A stretch of DNA of 64,000 bases from positions 481,658 through 545,657 of the forward strand of contig NZ_PKDG01000015.1 of assembly GCF_002863005.1 (NCBI RefSeq), written 5' to 3'. This document shows, piece after piece, positions 27,576-37,520 of this stretch. The position numbers and the translations under genes are program-made. Every line of letters starts with the position of its first letter. The stretch's first letter is position 1. The notes under the pieces were generated by a model. The model searched no databases. It was not told where the DNA came from and saw nothing but the letters and a program-made list of their open reading frames with translations. Source of the DNA: Pseudoxanthomonas sp. (GTDB lineage Bacteria; Pseudomonadota; Gammaproteobacteria; Xanthomonadales; Xanthomonadaceae).

Positions 27576-29504
27576 ATGTCCACCCCACATTCTTCCCACG
27601 CCGCGCCCGGCGACACCGGCCAGCACGGTCATTCCAAGGCAGGCATGGTCGCGCTGGTGGCCGGCGCGGTCGGCGTGGTGTTCGGCGACATCGGCACCAG
27701 CCCGCTGTACACCATCAAGGAGATGTTCCACCCGCACTTCGGCCTGACGCCCGATCCTGACACGGTGCGCGGCCTGTTGTCGCTGGGCTTCTGGTCGCTG
27801 CTGCTGGTGGTGACGCTGAAGTACGTCATCGTGATCATGCGCGCCGACAACGAAGGCGAGGGCGGCATCATGGCGCTGACGGCGCTGGCGCAGCGCAGCC
27901 TGGCCAAGGGCTCGCGCATGAGCTACACAGTCGGCATCCTCGGCATCTTCGGCGCGGCGCTGTTCTTCGGCGACGGCATGATCACCCCGCCGATCACCGT
28001 GCTGGGTGCGGTGGAGGGCCTGGAAGTCGTGTCGCCCGTCTTCAAGCAGTGGGTGGTGCCGATCAGCCTGGTCATCCTGACCGGCCTGTTCGCCATGCAG
28101 CGTTTCGGCACGGCGAAAGTCGGCAGGGCCTTCGGTCCGGTGATGATCACCTGGTTCATCGTGCTGGCCGGCTTCGGCATTTACAACATCGCACACAATC
28201 CCTCGGTGCTGGCGGCGCTCAACCCGTACTGGGCGTGGCATTTCTTCGTGACCCACGACTGGCACGCCGTGCTGATCCTCGGCGCCGTGGTGCTGACCGT
28301 GACCGGCGGTGAGGCGCTGTACGCCGACATGGGCCACTTCGGCAAACGGCCCATCCGCTGGGGCTGGTTCGGCTTCGTGCTGCCGGCGCTGGTGCTGAAC
28401 TACTACGGCCAGGGCGCGGTGCTGCTGCGCCATCCCGAAGCGGTCGCGAATCCGTTCTACATGTCGATCCCGGACTGGGCGCAGATCCCGATGCTGGTGC
28501 TGGCGACGACGGCGGCCGCGGTGGCTTCGCAGGCGGTCATCACCGGCGCGTTCTCGGTGACGCGTCAGGCCATCCAGCTGGGCTACCTGCCGCGCCTGCA
28601 CATCAAGTACACCTCGAAGGACACCATCGGCCAGATCTACGTGCCGTCGGTCAACCTGATGCTGTACCTGGCGGTGATCGTCCTGGTGCTGAGCTTCCAG
28701 AGCTCGGGGGCGCTGGCCACGGCGTATGGCCTGTCGGTCACCGGCACCATGCTGATCGATACCTTGCTGCTGGCCATCGTGGCGTACACGCGCTGGCCGG
28801 ATTCGCGCCGCTGGGTGCTGCCGTTGTGCGGCGTCTTCCTGGTGATCGACCTGGCCTTCCTGTTCGCCAACGGCGCCAAGCTGGTCACCGGCATCGGCGC
28901 CTGGGTGCCGCTGTTCATCGGCATCACCGCCTTCACGATGATGCGCACCTGGCGCCGCGGCCGCGAGCTGCTGCATGGCGAGGTGCAGAAGGAAGGCATC
29001 CGGCTGGATACCTTCCTGCCGGGCCTGATGCTGGCGCCGCCGGTGCGCGTCCCCGGCACGGCCATCTTCCTGACCGCCGACAAGGGCGTGGTGCCGCACG
29101 CGCTGCTGCACAACCTCAAGCACAACAAGGTGCTGCACGAGCGCAACGTGTTCCTGACGGTCGAGACGCTGACCGTGCCGTATGCGCCGAAGAAGAAGCG
29201 CCTGAAGATCGATCCGATCGGCGACGATTTCTACCGGGTGGTGATCAGCTACGGTTTCGCCGAAACGCCGGACGTCCCGCAGGCACTGATGGGGTCGTGC
29301 GACCAGGGCGGCGTGTATTTCGACCCGATGGAAACCACGTACTTCGCCAGCCGCGAAACCGTGGTCGCGCGTCGCCAGGGAGGCATGCCGATCTGGCGCG
29401 ACAAGCTGTTCGCGGCCATGCATCGGAATGCGGCGCCTGCGACGGGGTTCTTCCGGATCCCGGGCAACCGCTTGGTCGAGCTCGGCGCGCAGGTCGAGAT
29501 CTGA
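27576..29504 (+). CDS. kup: Kup-type low-affinity potassium transporter
   Basis: The protein has 642 residues. [19 protein letters not shown] is the family signature, followed by about 12 membrane segments. These include the [18 protein letters not shown] loop, [23 protein letters not shown] and [14 protein letters not shown] hydrophilic C-terminal domain starts at about residue 465. It imports potassium with protons across the inner membrane. It starts 52 bases after ruvA and may have its own promoter. Its location between ruvA and ruvB breaks the usual ruvAB pair. Confidence 0.96.
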   Translation: MSTPHSSHAAPGDTGQHGHSKAGMVALVAGAVGVVFGDIGTSPLYTIKEMFHPHFGLTPDPDTVRGLLSLGFWSLLLVVTLKYVIVIMRADNEGEGGIMALTALAQRSLAKGSRMSYTVGILGIFGAALFFGDGMITPPITVLGAVEGLEVVSPVFKQWVVPISLVILTGLFAMQRFGTAKVGRAFGPVMITWFIVLAGFGIYNIAHNPSVLAALNPYWAWHFFVTHDWHAVLILGAVVLTVTGGEALYADMGHFGKRPIRWGWFGFVLPALVLNYYGQGAVLLRHPEAVANPFYMSIPDWAQIPMLVLATTAAAVASQAVITGAFSVTRQAIQLGYLPRLHIKYTSKDTIGQIYVPSVNLMLYLAVIVLVLSFQSSGALATAYGLSVTGTMLIDTLLLAIVAYTRWPDSRRWVLPLCGVFLVIDLAFLFANGAKLVTGIGAWVPLFIGITAFTMMRTWRRGRELLHGEVQKEGIRLDTFLPGLMLAPPVRVPGTAIFLTADKGVVPHALLHNLKHNKVLHERNVFLTVETLTVPYAPKKKRLKIDPIGDDFYRVVISYGFAETPDVPQALMGSCDQGGVYFDPMETTYFASRETVVARRQGGMPIWRDKLFAAMHRNAAPATGFFRIPGNRLVELGAQVEI

Positions 29505-29565
29505 CCGCGCGTCGCGTGCGGGGCGCTGCCGTAAACTTGGGCTCCGCCCCACGCAAGGAGGCAGG

Positions 29566-30729
29566 ATGCCGCCGCATGACCGCCTGACCGTGCTCGACGT
29601 GCTGCGCGGCATCGCCATCCTCGGCACGCTGGGCACCAACATCTGGGTCTTCATGTATCCCGGCGGCTTGCTCGGTTACATGGAGTCCGGGTGGGGACGA
29701 GCATCGGAGGCGCACTGGGCCGTGCTGGCATTGCAGCAGCTGACCCAGGGCAAGTTCCTCGGTCTGTTGGCGCTGATGTTCGGCATGGGCATCGCCTTGC
29801 AGCAGCGTTCCGCGGCGGCGCAGGGTGCCCGGTGGCCGGGTCCGTACCTGGTGCGCGCGCTGCTGCTCTTCGTCGATGGCGTACTGAACTATCTGTTCGT
29901 CGTCGAATTCGACGTGCTGATGGGCTATGCGCTCACATCGGTGATCGTGGCCTTCATGTTGAAGCTGGGTGCCCGGGGTCGGTGGGCCTGGCTGGCCGTG
30001 GCCGCCACGCTCCACCTGACGTTCCTGGGCATCATCGTCGTTGCGCTGGCGTTGTGGGGTGACCAGCTCGCGGCCGAGCCGGCCGTCGCGACGGCAACGG
30101 TCAATGCGAGCTGGTGGGACCTGGTGGTGGCGCGGATCGACCACGTCTGGCTTTTCCGCCAGGAAATGATCTTCATCGCACCGATGAGCGTGGCGTTGTT
30201 CCTGGCCGGGGCGCGCCTGCTCGATGCGGGCGTGTTCGAGGCGCGCGGCGCGCGCCTGCGCCGTTGGCTGATGGTCATCGGCCTGGGGCTGGCGTGGCCC
30301 ATCGACATGGCGTTGGGCGTGTTCGGAGGCGAAGCAGGCATCATGGCCGGCCGCTACGGCAGCGCGCCATTCGTGGCGGTGGGACTTCTGGCGGCGGTCG
30401 CGGAAGCGTTCCAGCGGCGGCCAACACCCGGCTTCCTCGGACAGCGCTTGGCCGAGGTGGGCCGCATGGCATTGAGTGGGTATGTGCTGCAGAACCTGCT
30501 GGCGTCCGCCCTTTGCTACGACTGGGGGCTGGGGTTGGCGCGGCGTGTTCCGGATGCCGCTTCGGTGCCGGTAACGATCGCGGCCTACGCGGCGGTTGCG
30601 GCCTGCGTGATGCTGTTCGCCCACGCGTGGCAGCTACATGCGAAGCGGGGGCCGCTGGAATGGGTGTGGCATGCCTCCTACGAGCGGCTGACACGCCTGA
30701 AGAGGTCACGGCCTGTCGTGGCGGCCTGA
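29566..30729 (+). CDS. DUF418-type polytopic membrane protein
   Basis: The protein has 387 residues from ATG 29566 with an excellent AAGGAGG site 6 bases away. About nine to ten hydrophobic segments are visible. The N-terminus [20 protein letters not shown] is typical of the DUF418/acyltransferase-3-like fold (YeiB type), as is [19 protein letters not shown] sequence (here [12 protein letters not shown]) and the late [18 protein letters not shown]. The family function is unclear; modification or transport of envelope molecules has been suggested. It lies between kup and ruvB. Confidence 0.82.
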   Translation: MPPHDRLTVLDVLRGIAILGTLGTNIWVFMYPGGLLGYMESGWGRASEAHWAVLALQQLTQGKFLGLLALMFGMGIALQQRSAAAQGARWPGPYLVRALLLFVDGVLNYLFVVEFDVLMGYALTSVIVAFMLKLGARGRWAWLAVAATLHLTFLGIIVVALALWGDQLAAEPAVATATVNASWWDLVVARIDHVWLFRQEMIFIAPMSVALFLAGARLLDAGVFEARGARLRRWLMVIGLGLAWPIDMALGVFGGEAGIMAGRYGSAPFVAVGLLAAVAEAFQRRPTPGFLGQRLAEVGRMALSGYVLQNLLASALCYDWGLGLARRVPDAASVPVTIAAYAAVAACVMLFAHAWQLHAKRGPLEWVWHASYERLTRLKRSRPVVAA

Positions 30730-30758
30730 TCGCGCGGTCGCAAGCACAGCCGGTCCGT

Positions 30759-30770
30759 CATAATGGGGCC
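30759..30770 (+). promoter_or_regulatory. Possible leaderless promoter of ruvB
   Basis: CATAAT at 30759-30764 matches five of six bases of the -10 consensus and lies only six bases before the ruvB ATG. No Shine-Dalgarno stands between them. If used, transcription would begin at or next to the start codon. No convincing -35 is visible. Confidence 0.35.
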
Positions 30771-31811
30771 ATGACCGCCGACCGCATCATCGATTCCTCC
30801 GCCACCCGCGAAGACGACGCCATCGAGGCCAGCATCCGGCCGAAGCGGCTGGACGAGTATCTCGGCCAGAAGCCAGTGCGCGAACAGCTGGACATCTACA
30901 TCCAGGCGGCGAAAGGACGCGGCGAGGCACTGGACCACGTGCTGATCTTCGGGCCGCCCGGCCTCGGCAAGACCACGCTGAGCCACGTGATCGCCAATGA
31001 GTTGGGCGTGAACCTGCGCGTGACCTCGGGCCCGGTGATTGAGAAAGCCGGCGACCTGGCAGCGCTGCTGACCAACCTGCAGCCGCACGACGTGCTGTTC
31101 GTCGACGAGATCCATCGCCTCTCGCCCGTCGTCGAGGAAGTGCTGTACCCGGCGATGGAGGATTTCCAGATCGACATCATGATCGGCGAGGGCCCGGCGG
31201 CCCGTTCGATCAAACTCGACCTGCCGCCGTTCACCCTGATCGGCGCCACCACCCGCGCCGGTCTTCTGACCGCGCCGCTGCGGGACCGCTTCGGCATCGT
31301 GCAGCGACTCGAGTTCTACTCGCCCGAAGAGCTGACCCGCATCGTGCAGCGCTCAGCGCGCATCTTGGGCATGGACTGCGTGCCGGAAGGCGCCGCGGAG
31401 ATCGCGCGCCGTGCCCGCGGCACGCCCCGCATCGCCAACCGCCTGCTGCGCCGCGTGCGCGATTACGCGCAGGTCAAGGCCGACGGTCATATCGACGTCG
31501 ATGTCGCGCGCGCGGCGATGCAGATGCTGAAGGTGGACCCCGAGGGCTTCGACGAACTCGACCGCCGCATGCTGCGCACCATCGTCGACAGTTTCGATGG
31601 CGGTCCGGTGGGCGTCGAGTCCCTGGCTGCCGCGCTCAGCGAGGAGCGGGGCACGCTGGAAGACGTCATCGAACCCTATCTGATCCAGCAGGGTTTCCTG
31701 ATCCGCACCGCTCGCGGACGCATGGCGACCCGCAAGGCGTACCTGCACCTGGGACTCACGCCGAAGGGGCGCGTTCCCGAACCGGGCGATGCGTCCGGTG
31801 AACTGTTCTGA
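30771..31811 (+). CDS. ruvB: Holliday junction branch migration ATPase RuvB
   Basis: The protein has 346 residues. It has AAA+ Walker [12 protein letters not shown], Walker [10 protein letters not shown], sensor 1 GATTRAGLL and arginine-finger region APLRDRFG. The C-terminal winged helix contains [14 protein letters not shown]. It drives branch migration with RuvA. It is separated from ruvA by kup and a DUF418 gene and therefore probably needs its own promoter; a -10-like CATAAT sits just before the ATG. Confidence 0.97.
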   Translation: MTADRIIDSSATREDDAIEASIRPKRLDEYLGQKPVREQLDIYIQAAKGRGEALDHVLIFGPPGLGKTTLSHVIANELGVNLRVTSGPVIEKAGDLAALLTNLQPHDVLFVDEIHRLSPVVEEVLYPAMEDFQIDIMIGEGPAARSIKLDLPPFTLIGATTRAGLLTAPLRDRFGIVQRLEFYSPEELTRIVQRSARILGMDCVPEGAAEIARRARGTPRIANRLLRRVRDYAQVKADGHIDVDVARAAMQMLKVDPEGFDELDRRMLRTIVDSFDGGPVGVESLAAALSEERGTLEDVIEPYLIQQGFLIRTARGRMATRKAYLHLGLTPKGRVPEPGDASGELF

Positions 31812-31862
31812 GCGGCACTGGTTACAGGTTGGTATGCACCACAGGGTGCGGGAGCGCATGCG

Positions 31863-32318
31863 TTGACTACTGATTCGACGAGGATCGCCGCGGAGGCGGT
31901 GCCGTTCATCTTTCCGACACGCGTCTATTGGGAAGATACCGACGCCGGTGGCGTGGTGTACCACGCGCAATACGTTGCTTTCCTCGAACGGACCCGTACC
32001 GAATGGTTGCGGGCCCGGGGCCATGCCCAGGAACGACTGCGCCAGACCCACGACCTGGTGTTCGCCGTCCGCGCGATGCGCCTGGATTTTCTGCGTCCCG
32101 CGCGGTTGGACGATCTGCTGCACGTGTCGGCGCGCATCCACCAGTGCAAGCGGGCCAGCGTGGTCTTCGCCCAGTCCATCGAGCGGGACGGCGAGGTCCT
32201 GCTGACCGCTGAGGTGAAGGTGGCGGCGCTGAGTGCCTCGGGTTTCAGACCCGTTGCGCTGCCCGAGGCGTTGTATGACGAATTCCGCCGGCTCGAAACC
32301 CCGGGCCGTCCGCTTTGA
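31863..32318 (+). CDS. ybgC: Tol-Pal associated acyl-CoA thioesterase YbgC
   Basis: The protein has 151 residues. The hot-dog fold carries the catalytic-type motif YWEDTDAGGVVYHAQYVAFLER, as in YbgC/4-hydroxybenzoyl-CoA thioesterases, with Asp as the active residue. TTG 31863 is taken as the start because GGGAG lies eight bases upstream and no in-frame ATG occurs before residue 71. It heads the tol-pal cluster, where it is usually found; it is thought to act on acyl-CoA or acyl carrier protein linked to phospholipid synthesis. Confidence 0.92.
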   Translation: MTTDSTRIAAEAVPFIFPTRVYWEDTDAGGVVYHAQYVAFLERTRTEWLRARGHAQERLRQTHDLVFAVRAMRLDFLRPARLDDLLHVSARIHQCKRASVVFAQSIERDGEVLLTAEVKVAALSASGFRPVALPEALYDEFRRLETPGRPL

Positions 32319-32357
32319 CCTGATGCGCAACACGAACCGAACGACGAGGAACGACGG

Positions 32358-33131
32358 ATGATCGCAACGCTACTGGCCTTCCAGGACACCGTGGTGGAGG
32401 CGTTGCCGCCGGAGACCGCCGCCGCGACGGCCGATGCGGCCGCCGCCACCGTGCACAGCGGCATCAACTACATCGACCTGATGCTCAAGGCCAGCCTGCC
32501 GGTGCAGTTGATCGTGCTGCTGCTGCTGGCCGGGTCGCTGATCAGCTGGGTGATCATCTTCCGCAAGGGGCGCGTGTTCAAAAACGCCAACCGCGATGCC
32601 GACGAGTTCGAGAGCCGCTTCTGGTCGGGCGCCGAACTGCACAAGCTCTACGCCGGCGCCGCCGACCGCAATCGCATGGTGACCGGCCTGGAGGCGATCT
32701 TCGAAGCGGGCTTCCGCGAGTTCACCCGCCTGCGCGACAAGCGCGGCCTTGACGGACGCGCGCAGCTGGAAGGCGCACAGCGCGCCATGCGCGTGACTTA
32801 TACGCGCGAAGTCGACCAGCTTGAGCGCAACCTGGAACTGCTCGCCAACATCGGCTCCACAGCGCCTTACGTCGGCCTCGTAGGTACGGTGTTCGGCATC
32901 ATGGTGACGATGCACGACATGCTCAACAGCGGCGAGCAGGCAGGCATCGCCGCCGTCGCGCCGGGCATTTCGGAAGCGCTGTTCGCCACGGCGATCGGCC
33001 TGTTCGTCGCGATTCCCGCGGTGTGGGCGTACAACCGCTTCACCACCCGCGTCGAGCGGCTGGCGGTGCGCTACGAGAGCTTCGCCGAAGAGTTCAGCTC
33101 CATCCTCCAGCGCCAGAACGCAGCCGAGTAA
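32358..33131 (+). CDS. tolQ: Tol-Pal system proton channel subunit TolQ
   Basis: The protein has 257 residues. Three membrane segments are visible: about 47-67 (LPVQLIVLLLLAGSLISWVI), about 170-190 (NIGSTAPYVGLVGTVFGIMV) and about 210-230 (SEALFATAIGLFVAIPAVWA). The second and third line the proton path with TolR, as in ExbB and MotA. It is followed 12 bases later by tolR in the same operon. Confidence 0.96.
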   Translation: MIATLLAFQDTVVEALPPETAAATADAAAATVHSGINYIDLMLKASLPVQLIVLLLLAGSLISWVIIFRKGRVFKNANRDADEFESRFWSGAELHKLYAGAADRNRMVTGLEAIFEAGFREFTRLRDKRGLDGRAQLEGAQRAMRVTYTREVDQLERNLELLANIGSTAPYVGLVGTVFGIMVTMHDMLNSGEQAGIAAVAPGISEALFATAIGLFVAIPAVWAYNRFTTRVERLAVRYESFAEEFSSILQRQNAAE

Positions 33132-33143
33132 GCGGAGTTCCCC

Positions 33144-33572
33144 ATGGCCGGAAGCATCGTCCACCGCAAGCGGCGCAAGCTGAAATCCGAGATCAACGTC
33201 GTGCCCTACATCGACGTGATGCTGGTGCTGCTGATCATCTTCATGGTGACCGCGCCGCTGCTCACGCTGAGCGTGGACGTGAAGCTGCCGTCGTCCACGG
33301 CCAAGGCCGTGGAAACCAAGAACGACCCGATCATCGTCGTCGCCTACCCGGATGGCCGGCTGGGCCTGCAACTGCCCGGCGACAAGGCGCCGCGCACCGT
33401 CGACGCGGCGCAGCTCGAGGCCATGCTGGCGCCGATCAAGGCCGAACAGGGCAACGAATTGCGCGTACTGCTCGCAGGCGACGCGGATGCGCCGTACCAG
33501 CGGGTGATCGACGCCACCGAGGCGCTGAAGAAGGCCAAGGTGACCAACGTCGTCCTGTGGACCAAGCAGTAA
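33144..33572 (+). CDS. tolR: Tol-Pal system protein TolR
   Basis: The protein has 142 residues. One N-terminal membrane segment contains the essential proton-carrying aspartate in INVVPYIDVMLVLLIIFMV (Asp24). A periplasmic domain follows with LPGDKAPRTVD and RVLLAGDADAPYQRVID. It works with TolQ to energise TolA. Spacing to tolA is 6 bases. Confidence 0.96.
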   Translation: MAGSIVHRKRRKLKSEINVVPYIDVMLVLLIIFMVTAPLLTLSVDVKLPSSTAKAVETKNDPIIVVAYPDGRLGLQLPGDKAPRTVDAAQLEAMLAPIKAEQGNELRVLLAGDADAPYQRVIDATEALKKAKVTNVVLWTKQ

Positions 33573-33578
33573 CGCGCC

Positions 33579-34616
33579 ATGCACGCTGAAGCCTTCCAGC
33601 GACAGACGCTGCCGCAGGACGAAGGGCTGGGCCGGGCGGTTGCGTGGGCCATCGGCCTGCACGTGCTGCTGCTCGTGGTGCTGCTGGTGTCGCCGTACTT
33701 CAAGTGGGACCGCGAGCGCCTGAATGCCGCAGGTTCGCAATCGATGGAGGCCACGCTCGACGTGTCGTCGTCCGATGCGCGGGCGGTCGAACGGGCGCTT
33801 GATTTCCAGCCGGCGCCGATGCCCGAGCCGGTGCAGGAGCCGGCTCCCGAGGACACCGTCCCGCCCCCCCAGCCGATTCCCGAGCCTGCACCGCAGGACG
33901 CGCCGGTCGAACGCCAGGCGCAGGCGCAGGAACGCATTCCAGTGCCGGATGAGGTCGACCAGGATGAAGCGCGCCGTGAGGCGATTTCGCAGGAAAAGGC
34001 GCGACAGGAGCAGGAGGCCAAGCGCCGCCAGGAACAGATCGACTTGACCGAGCGCAAGCGCCAGGAGCAGGCCGAGCAGCAGCGCCGGCTCGCCGCCCAA
34101 CAGGAAGAGGACAGGCAAAAGCGCATCACCACGGAGGCGGCGCAGAAGGCCGAGGCGGACAAGAAGCGTCTTGAGGAGATCCGGCGCCAGCGGGCGCAGG
34201 CGGCCCGCGAGGCGCAGCTGGCCGAACAGAAGCTCCGTCAGCTCGCAGATGCGCGGGCGCGCCAGGCGGCGGCCACGGCAGCGTCCACGCAGGCGCCGTC
34301 CGCCGGTCCGGCGGGCACCGGCGGCACGGATGAGGATCTGAGGGGGCGCTATGCCGCCGCCATCCAGGAGGCTGTCTTGCGTCAGTGGACGCGCCCGGAG
34401 TCCGTCCCGGTCGGTACGCGCTGCCGTGTGGTGATCCGCCAGTTGCCCGGCGGCGATGTGGTCAGCGCAGAAGTGCAGCCGGGGTGCGCCATGGATGCGG
34501 CCGGGCAGGACTCGATCGAACGCGCCGTACTGAAGGCGCGACCGCTGCCGTACCGCGGCTTCGAGACCGTCTTCGCCCGCACCCTGACGCTGAACTTCGA
34601 GGCCCGCGACCGCTGA
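33579..34616 (+). CDS. tolA: Cell envelope integrity protein TolA
   Basis: The protein has 345 residues. A single membrane anchor (about 20-40) is followed by a Pro/Glu-rich stretch. A long Gln/Glu/Arg/Ala coiled coil (about 125-245, with repeated KRRQEQ, KRQEQAEQQR and similar) spans the periplasm. The C-terminal domain (about 255-345) ends FETVFARTLTLNFEARD and binds TolB and Pal. Length is shorter than in E. coli, as in many relatives. Confidence 0.94.
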   Translation: MHAEAFQRQTLPQDEGLGRAVAWAIGLHVLLLVVLLVSPYFKWDRERLNAAGSQSMEATLDVSSSDARAVERALDFQPAPMPEPVQEPAPEDTVPPPQPIPEPAPQDAPVERQAQAQERIPVPDEVDQDEARREAISQEKARQEQEAKRRQEQIDLTERKRQEQAEQQRRLAAQQEEDRQKRITTEAAQKAEADKKRLEEIRRQRAQAAREAQLAEQKLRQLADARARQAAATAASTQAPSAGPAGTGGTDEDLRGRYAAAIQEAVLRQWTRPESVPVGTRCRVVIRQLPGGDVVSAEVQPGCAMDAAGQDSIERAVLKARPLPYRGFETVFARTLTLNFEARDR

Positions 34617-34717
34617 CTTCACGCCGCGTTTCGCTGCCTTCCGTTCACAATTGTTAAAACGTTCACGCGGGGGCTGGTATCCCTTTGCCGCCCCGCCCAA
34701 CCGCAGAGTCGTTGCCC

Positions 34718-36037
34718 ATGAAGAAACCGTTGCGCTGGTTCGCCTTGATCCTGTTCATGCTCGCCCCGGTGCTGGCGTCCGCCCAGCAGCAGGGTCTGGA
34801 GATCGACATCATTGGCGGCAACGCCTCGGCCCTGCCGATCACCGTGGTGCCCATGCCCTACCAAGGTAGCGCGGCCGCTCCGCCGACCGACGTGTCCGCA
34901 GTTGTCCGTGCCGACCTCGAGCGCTCGGGCGCCTTCCGCACGTTGCCGGAGGCCCGCATCGCCGAGCGTCCGACCCGGGGTGGCGAGATCCAGTATCCGA
35001 CCTGGCAGGCCCTGCGCCAGGACTACATCGTGGTCGGTCGCGTGGTGGATGCCGGCGACGGCGGCTATCGCGTCGAGTACGAACTCTTCGACGTGGCCAA
35101 GAAGGAGCGCATGCTCGGCCTGGCCATGACGGCGCGCTCGAATGCGCTGCGTGACGTCGCCCACCAGATGGCCGACGCCATCTACGAGAAGATCCTCGGC
35201 GTGCGTGGCGCGTTCTGGACCCGCATCGCGTACATCACCGCCGCCGGTACGGGCAAAGCGGCGCGCTACGCGCTGATGGTGGCCGATTCCGACGGCTACA
35301 ACCCGCAGACGGTCGTGCGCTCGGCCGAGCCGCTGCTGTCGCCATCGTGGAGCCCGGATGGCCGCAAGCTGGCCTACGTCAGCTTCGAGAGCGGCAACTC
35401 GGCCATCTATATCCAGGACATCTCGACCGGTGCGCGCGAGAAGATCGCCAGCTTCCGCGGCATCAATGGCGCGCCCGCGTTCTCGCCCGATGGCCGCCAG
35501 TTGGCGTTGACGCTGTCGCGCAGCGGCAATCCCGAGATCTACGTGATGGACCTGGGCAGCCGTTCGCTGCGCCAGCTCACCAATACGTCCGCCATCGACA
35601 CCGAGCCGGTGTGGAGCGCGGATGGCGGCAGCATCTACTTCACCTCCGACCGCGGCGGTCGCCCGCAGATCTACCGCGTGCCCGCCGCTGGCGGCAGCGC
35701 CAGCCGGGTGACGTTCGAAGGCAACTACAACGCGACGGCTACGGTGTCGTACGATGGCAAGAAGGTGGCAGTGGTGCAGGGCAGCGGCAACAACTACCGC
35801 ATCGCCCTGATGGACAGCAGCCTGGGTGGCGCGCGCTGGTCGTCGCTGTCGCCGGGCTCGCTGGACGAGTCGCCGAGTTTCGCCCCCAACGCCAGCATGG
35901 TGCTGTACGCCGCACGCGAAGGCGGGCGCGGCGTGCTGTATGCCGTGTCCGCGGACGCGCGCGTACGCCAGCGTCTGGTCGTGGCGAATGCGGATGTGCG
36001 TGAACCTGCGTGGTCGCCCTACCGTACCGCTCGTTAA
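34718..36037 (+). CDS. tolB: Tol-Pal system beta-propeller protein TolB
   Basis: The protein has 439 residues from ATG 34718, which gives a proper signal peptide (1-22, ending ASAQQ). An N-terminal alpha/beta domain is followed by a six-bladed propeller with repeats of the type (P/A)xxSPDGRxLA(Y/L): SPSWSPDGRKLAYVS, APAFSPDGRQLALTL, EPVWSADGGSIYFTS. It shuttles in the periplasm between Pal and TolA during cell division and envelope constriction. The 101-base gap after tolA contains TGTTAAAACG, which might be an internal promoter. Confidence 0.96.
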   Translation: MKKPLRWFALILFMLAPVLASAQQQGLEIDIIGGNASALPITVVPMPYQGSAAAPPTDVSAVVRADLERSGAFRTLPEARIAERPTRGGEIQYPTWQALRQDYIVVGRVVDAGDGGYRVEYELFDVAKKERMLGLAMTARSNALRDVAHQMADAIYEKILGVRGAFWTRIAYITAAGTGKAARYALMVADSDGYNPQTVVRSAEPLLSPSWSPDGRKLAYVSFESGNSAIYIQDISTGAREKIASFRGINGAPAFSPDGRQLALTLSRSGNPEIYVMDLGSRSLRQLTNTSAIDTEPVWSADGGSIYFTSDRGGRPQIYRVPAAGGSASRVTFEGNYNATATVSYDGKKVAVVQGSGNNYRIALMDSSLGGARWSSLSPGSLDESPSFAPNASMVLYAAREGGRGVLYAVSADARVRQRLVVANADVREPAWSPYRTAR

Positions 36038-36103
36038 GTTTGTGTCTACAATGTGACCCCTCGCTCCACCTGTCCCCCTGTTCCAATGACGCAAGGAATG
36101 ACC

Positions 36104-36619
36104 ATGAACAACACCACCCGTGTTCTGATGCTGTCCCTGATGTCCGTCGCCGTGCTGGCGGGCTGCAAGAAGGACGTGAAGCCGACGCCGCCGGCCGACA
36201 CCACCACCACCACGCCGACCACGCCGACCACCCCGACCACGTCGGGCGTGTACGGCCCGGGCGACCTGGACACCGACGCCTGCCTGCGCCAGCGCGTGGT
36301 CTACTTCGACCTCGACCAGGACGCCCTGAAGCCGGAGTTCCAGGCCATCATGGGGTGCCACGCCAAGTACCTGCGTGACCGTCCGTCCTCGCGCGTCACG
36401 CTGGAAGGCCACGCCGACGAGCGCGGCAGCCGTGAGTACAACATCGGCCTGGGCGAGCGCCGCGGCAACGCCGTGAATTCCGCCCTGCAGGCCAGCGGCG
36501 GTTCGGCCAGCCAGCTGTCCGTGGTCAGCTACGGCGAAGAGCGTCCGGTCTGCACCGATTCCAGCGAGTCCTGCTGGTCGCAGAACCGTCGCGTCGAGAT
36601 CGTCTACACGGCCAAGTAA
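36104..36619 (+). CDS. pal: Peptidoglycan-associated lipoprotein Pal
   Basis: The protein has 171 residues from ATG 36104, six bases after AAGGA; an ATG two codons earlier overlaps that site. The lipobox ends in LAGC (Cys21), and a Thr/Pro linker encoded by ACC/CCG repeats follows. The OmpA-like domain (about 65-171) has VYFDLDQ, TLEGHADERGSREYNIGLGE and the C-terminal NRRVEIVY, which bind diaminopimelate in peptidoglycan. It anchors the outer membrane to the wall. Confidence 0.96.
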   Translation: MNNTTRVLMLSLMSVAVLAGCKKDVKPTPPADTTTTTPTTPTTPTTSGVYGPGDLDTDACLRQRVVYFDLDQDALKPEFQAIMGCHAKYLRDRPSSRVTLEGHADERGSREYNIGLGERRGNAVNSALQASGGSASQLSVVSYGEERPVCTDSSESCWSQNRRVEIVYTAK

Positions 36620-36634
36620 GCCGTCGTCGCCACG

Positions 36635-37456
36635 ATGATCGTGAAGAAGACGTACCTGCTGGTCCTCGCGGCGGCCCTCGTGGCCGCCGCTCCCGCTCAC
36701 GCGCAGCGCGTCAGCCTGGCCGATCGCGTGGCCGCGCTGGAAGCGAAAGCGAACAATCCGCAGCAGAACCTGGACCTGCTCAACAAGGTCACGCAGCAGG
36801 AATCGGAACTGCGTGAGCTGCGTGCCCAGCTCGAGCAGCTGCAGAACGAGAACGAGCAGCTCAAGCAGCGTGGACGCGACCAGTATCTGGATCTGGACGG
36901 TCGCCTGAATCGACTGGAAGGCGGCGCCGCGCCGTCACCGGTCGGCACGCCCGCGGCCACACCCCCCCTCGGCAGTGCGCCGGCCACCGCGCCGGCGCCC
37001 GTCGTGTCCGCTACGTCCGAGCGCCCACCCAGCGTCCATGGGGACACGGGAGCGATGTCCGCGGCGGGTGACGAGCGTACTGCCTACAACGTGGCCTTCG
37101 ACAAGCTCAAGGCCGGCGATTACGCGGATGCCGCGCAATTGTTCACCAGTTTCCTGCAGCTCTATCCCAGCGGCGTGTACGCCCCCAACGCCCTGTACTG
37201 GCTGGGCGAGAGCTACTATGTCACGCAGAACTACGCGCTGGCTGCGGAGCAGTTCCGCGCGCTGCTGGCGCAGTATCCGACCCACGACAAGGCGGCAGGC
37301 GCCCTGTTGAAGATCGGCCTGTGCGACTACGGCCTCGGCAAGCTGCCCGAAGCCGAACGCACGCTGGGCGAGGTCATCGCCAAGTACCCGGGCACGGATG
37401 TCGCCCGTACGGCCGACGACCGCCTGCGCGCCATCCAGCTCGGCCGCTTGCGCTGA
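36635..37456 (+). CDS. cpoB: Division coordinator CpoB (YbgF)
   Basis: The protein has 273 residues. A signal peptide (1-23, ending AHAQ) is followed by a short coiled coil that trimerises (about 24-90, LADRVAALEAK, LRAQLEQLQNENEQLKQRG), a Pro/Ala linker, and three TPR units at the C-terminus (AYNVAFDKLKAGDYADAAQL, APNALYWLGESYYV, ALLKIGLCDYGLGKLPEAE). In E. coli CpoB coordinates PBP1B activity with Tol; mrcB is also encoded in this window, 22 kb away. It closes the Tol-Pal cluster. Confidence 0.95.
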   Translation: MIVKKTYLLVLAAALVAAAPAHAQRVSLADRVAALEAKANNPQQNLDLLNKVTQQESELRELRAQLEQLQNENEQLKQRGRDQYLDLDGRLNRLEGGAAPSPVGTPAATPPLGSAPATAPAPVVSATSERPPSVHGDTGAMSAAGDERTAYNVAFDKLKAGDYADAAQLFTSFLQLYPSGVYAPNALYWLGESYYVTQNYALAAEQFRALLAQYPTHDKAAGALLKIGLCDYGLGKLPEAERTLGEVIAKYPGTDVARTADDRLRAIQLGRLR

Positions 37457-37520
37457 GTCTAGGAGATGCCGGTGCTCCTGACGGAGACGCCGGACCGGCA
37501 GGGCGTATCATGCGCACCCC

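Noticed and set aside
36190..36245. ACC/CCG repeat run in pal considered as a frameshifting contingency tract
   Set aside because: It encodes an in-frame Thr/Pro linker typical of lipoproteins, and unit changes of three or six bases keep the frame.
37457..37520. Search for a preQ1 riboswitch ahead of queE/queC
   Set aside because: The 64-base leader shows no preQ1 aptamer-like hairpin and A-rich tail.
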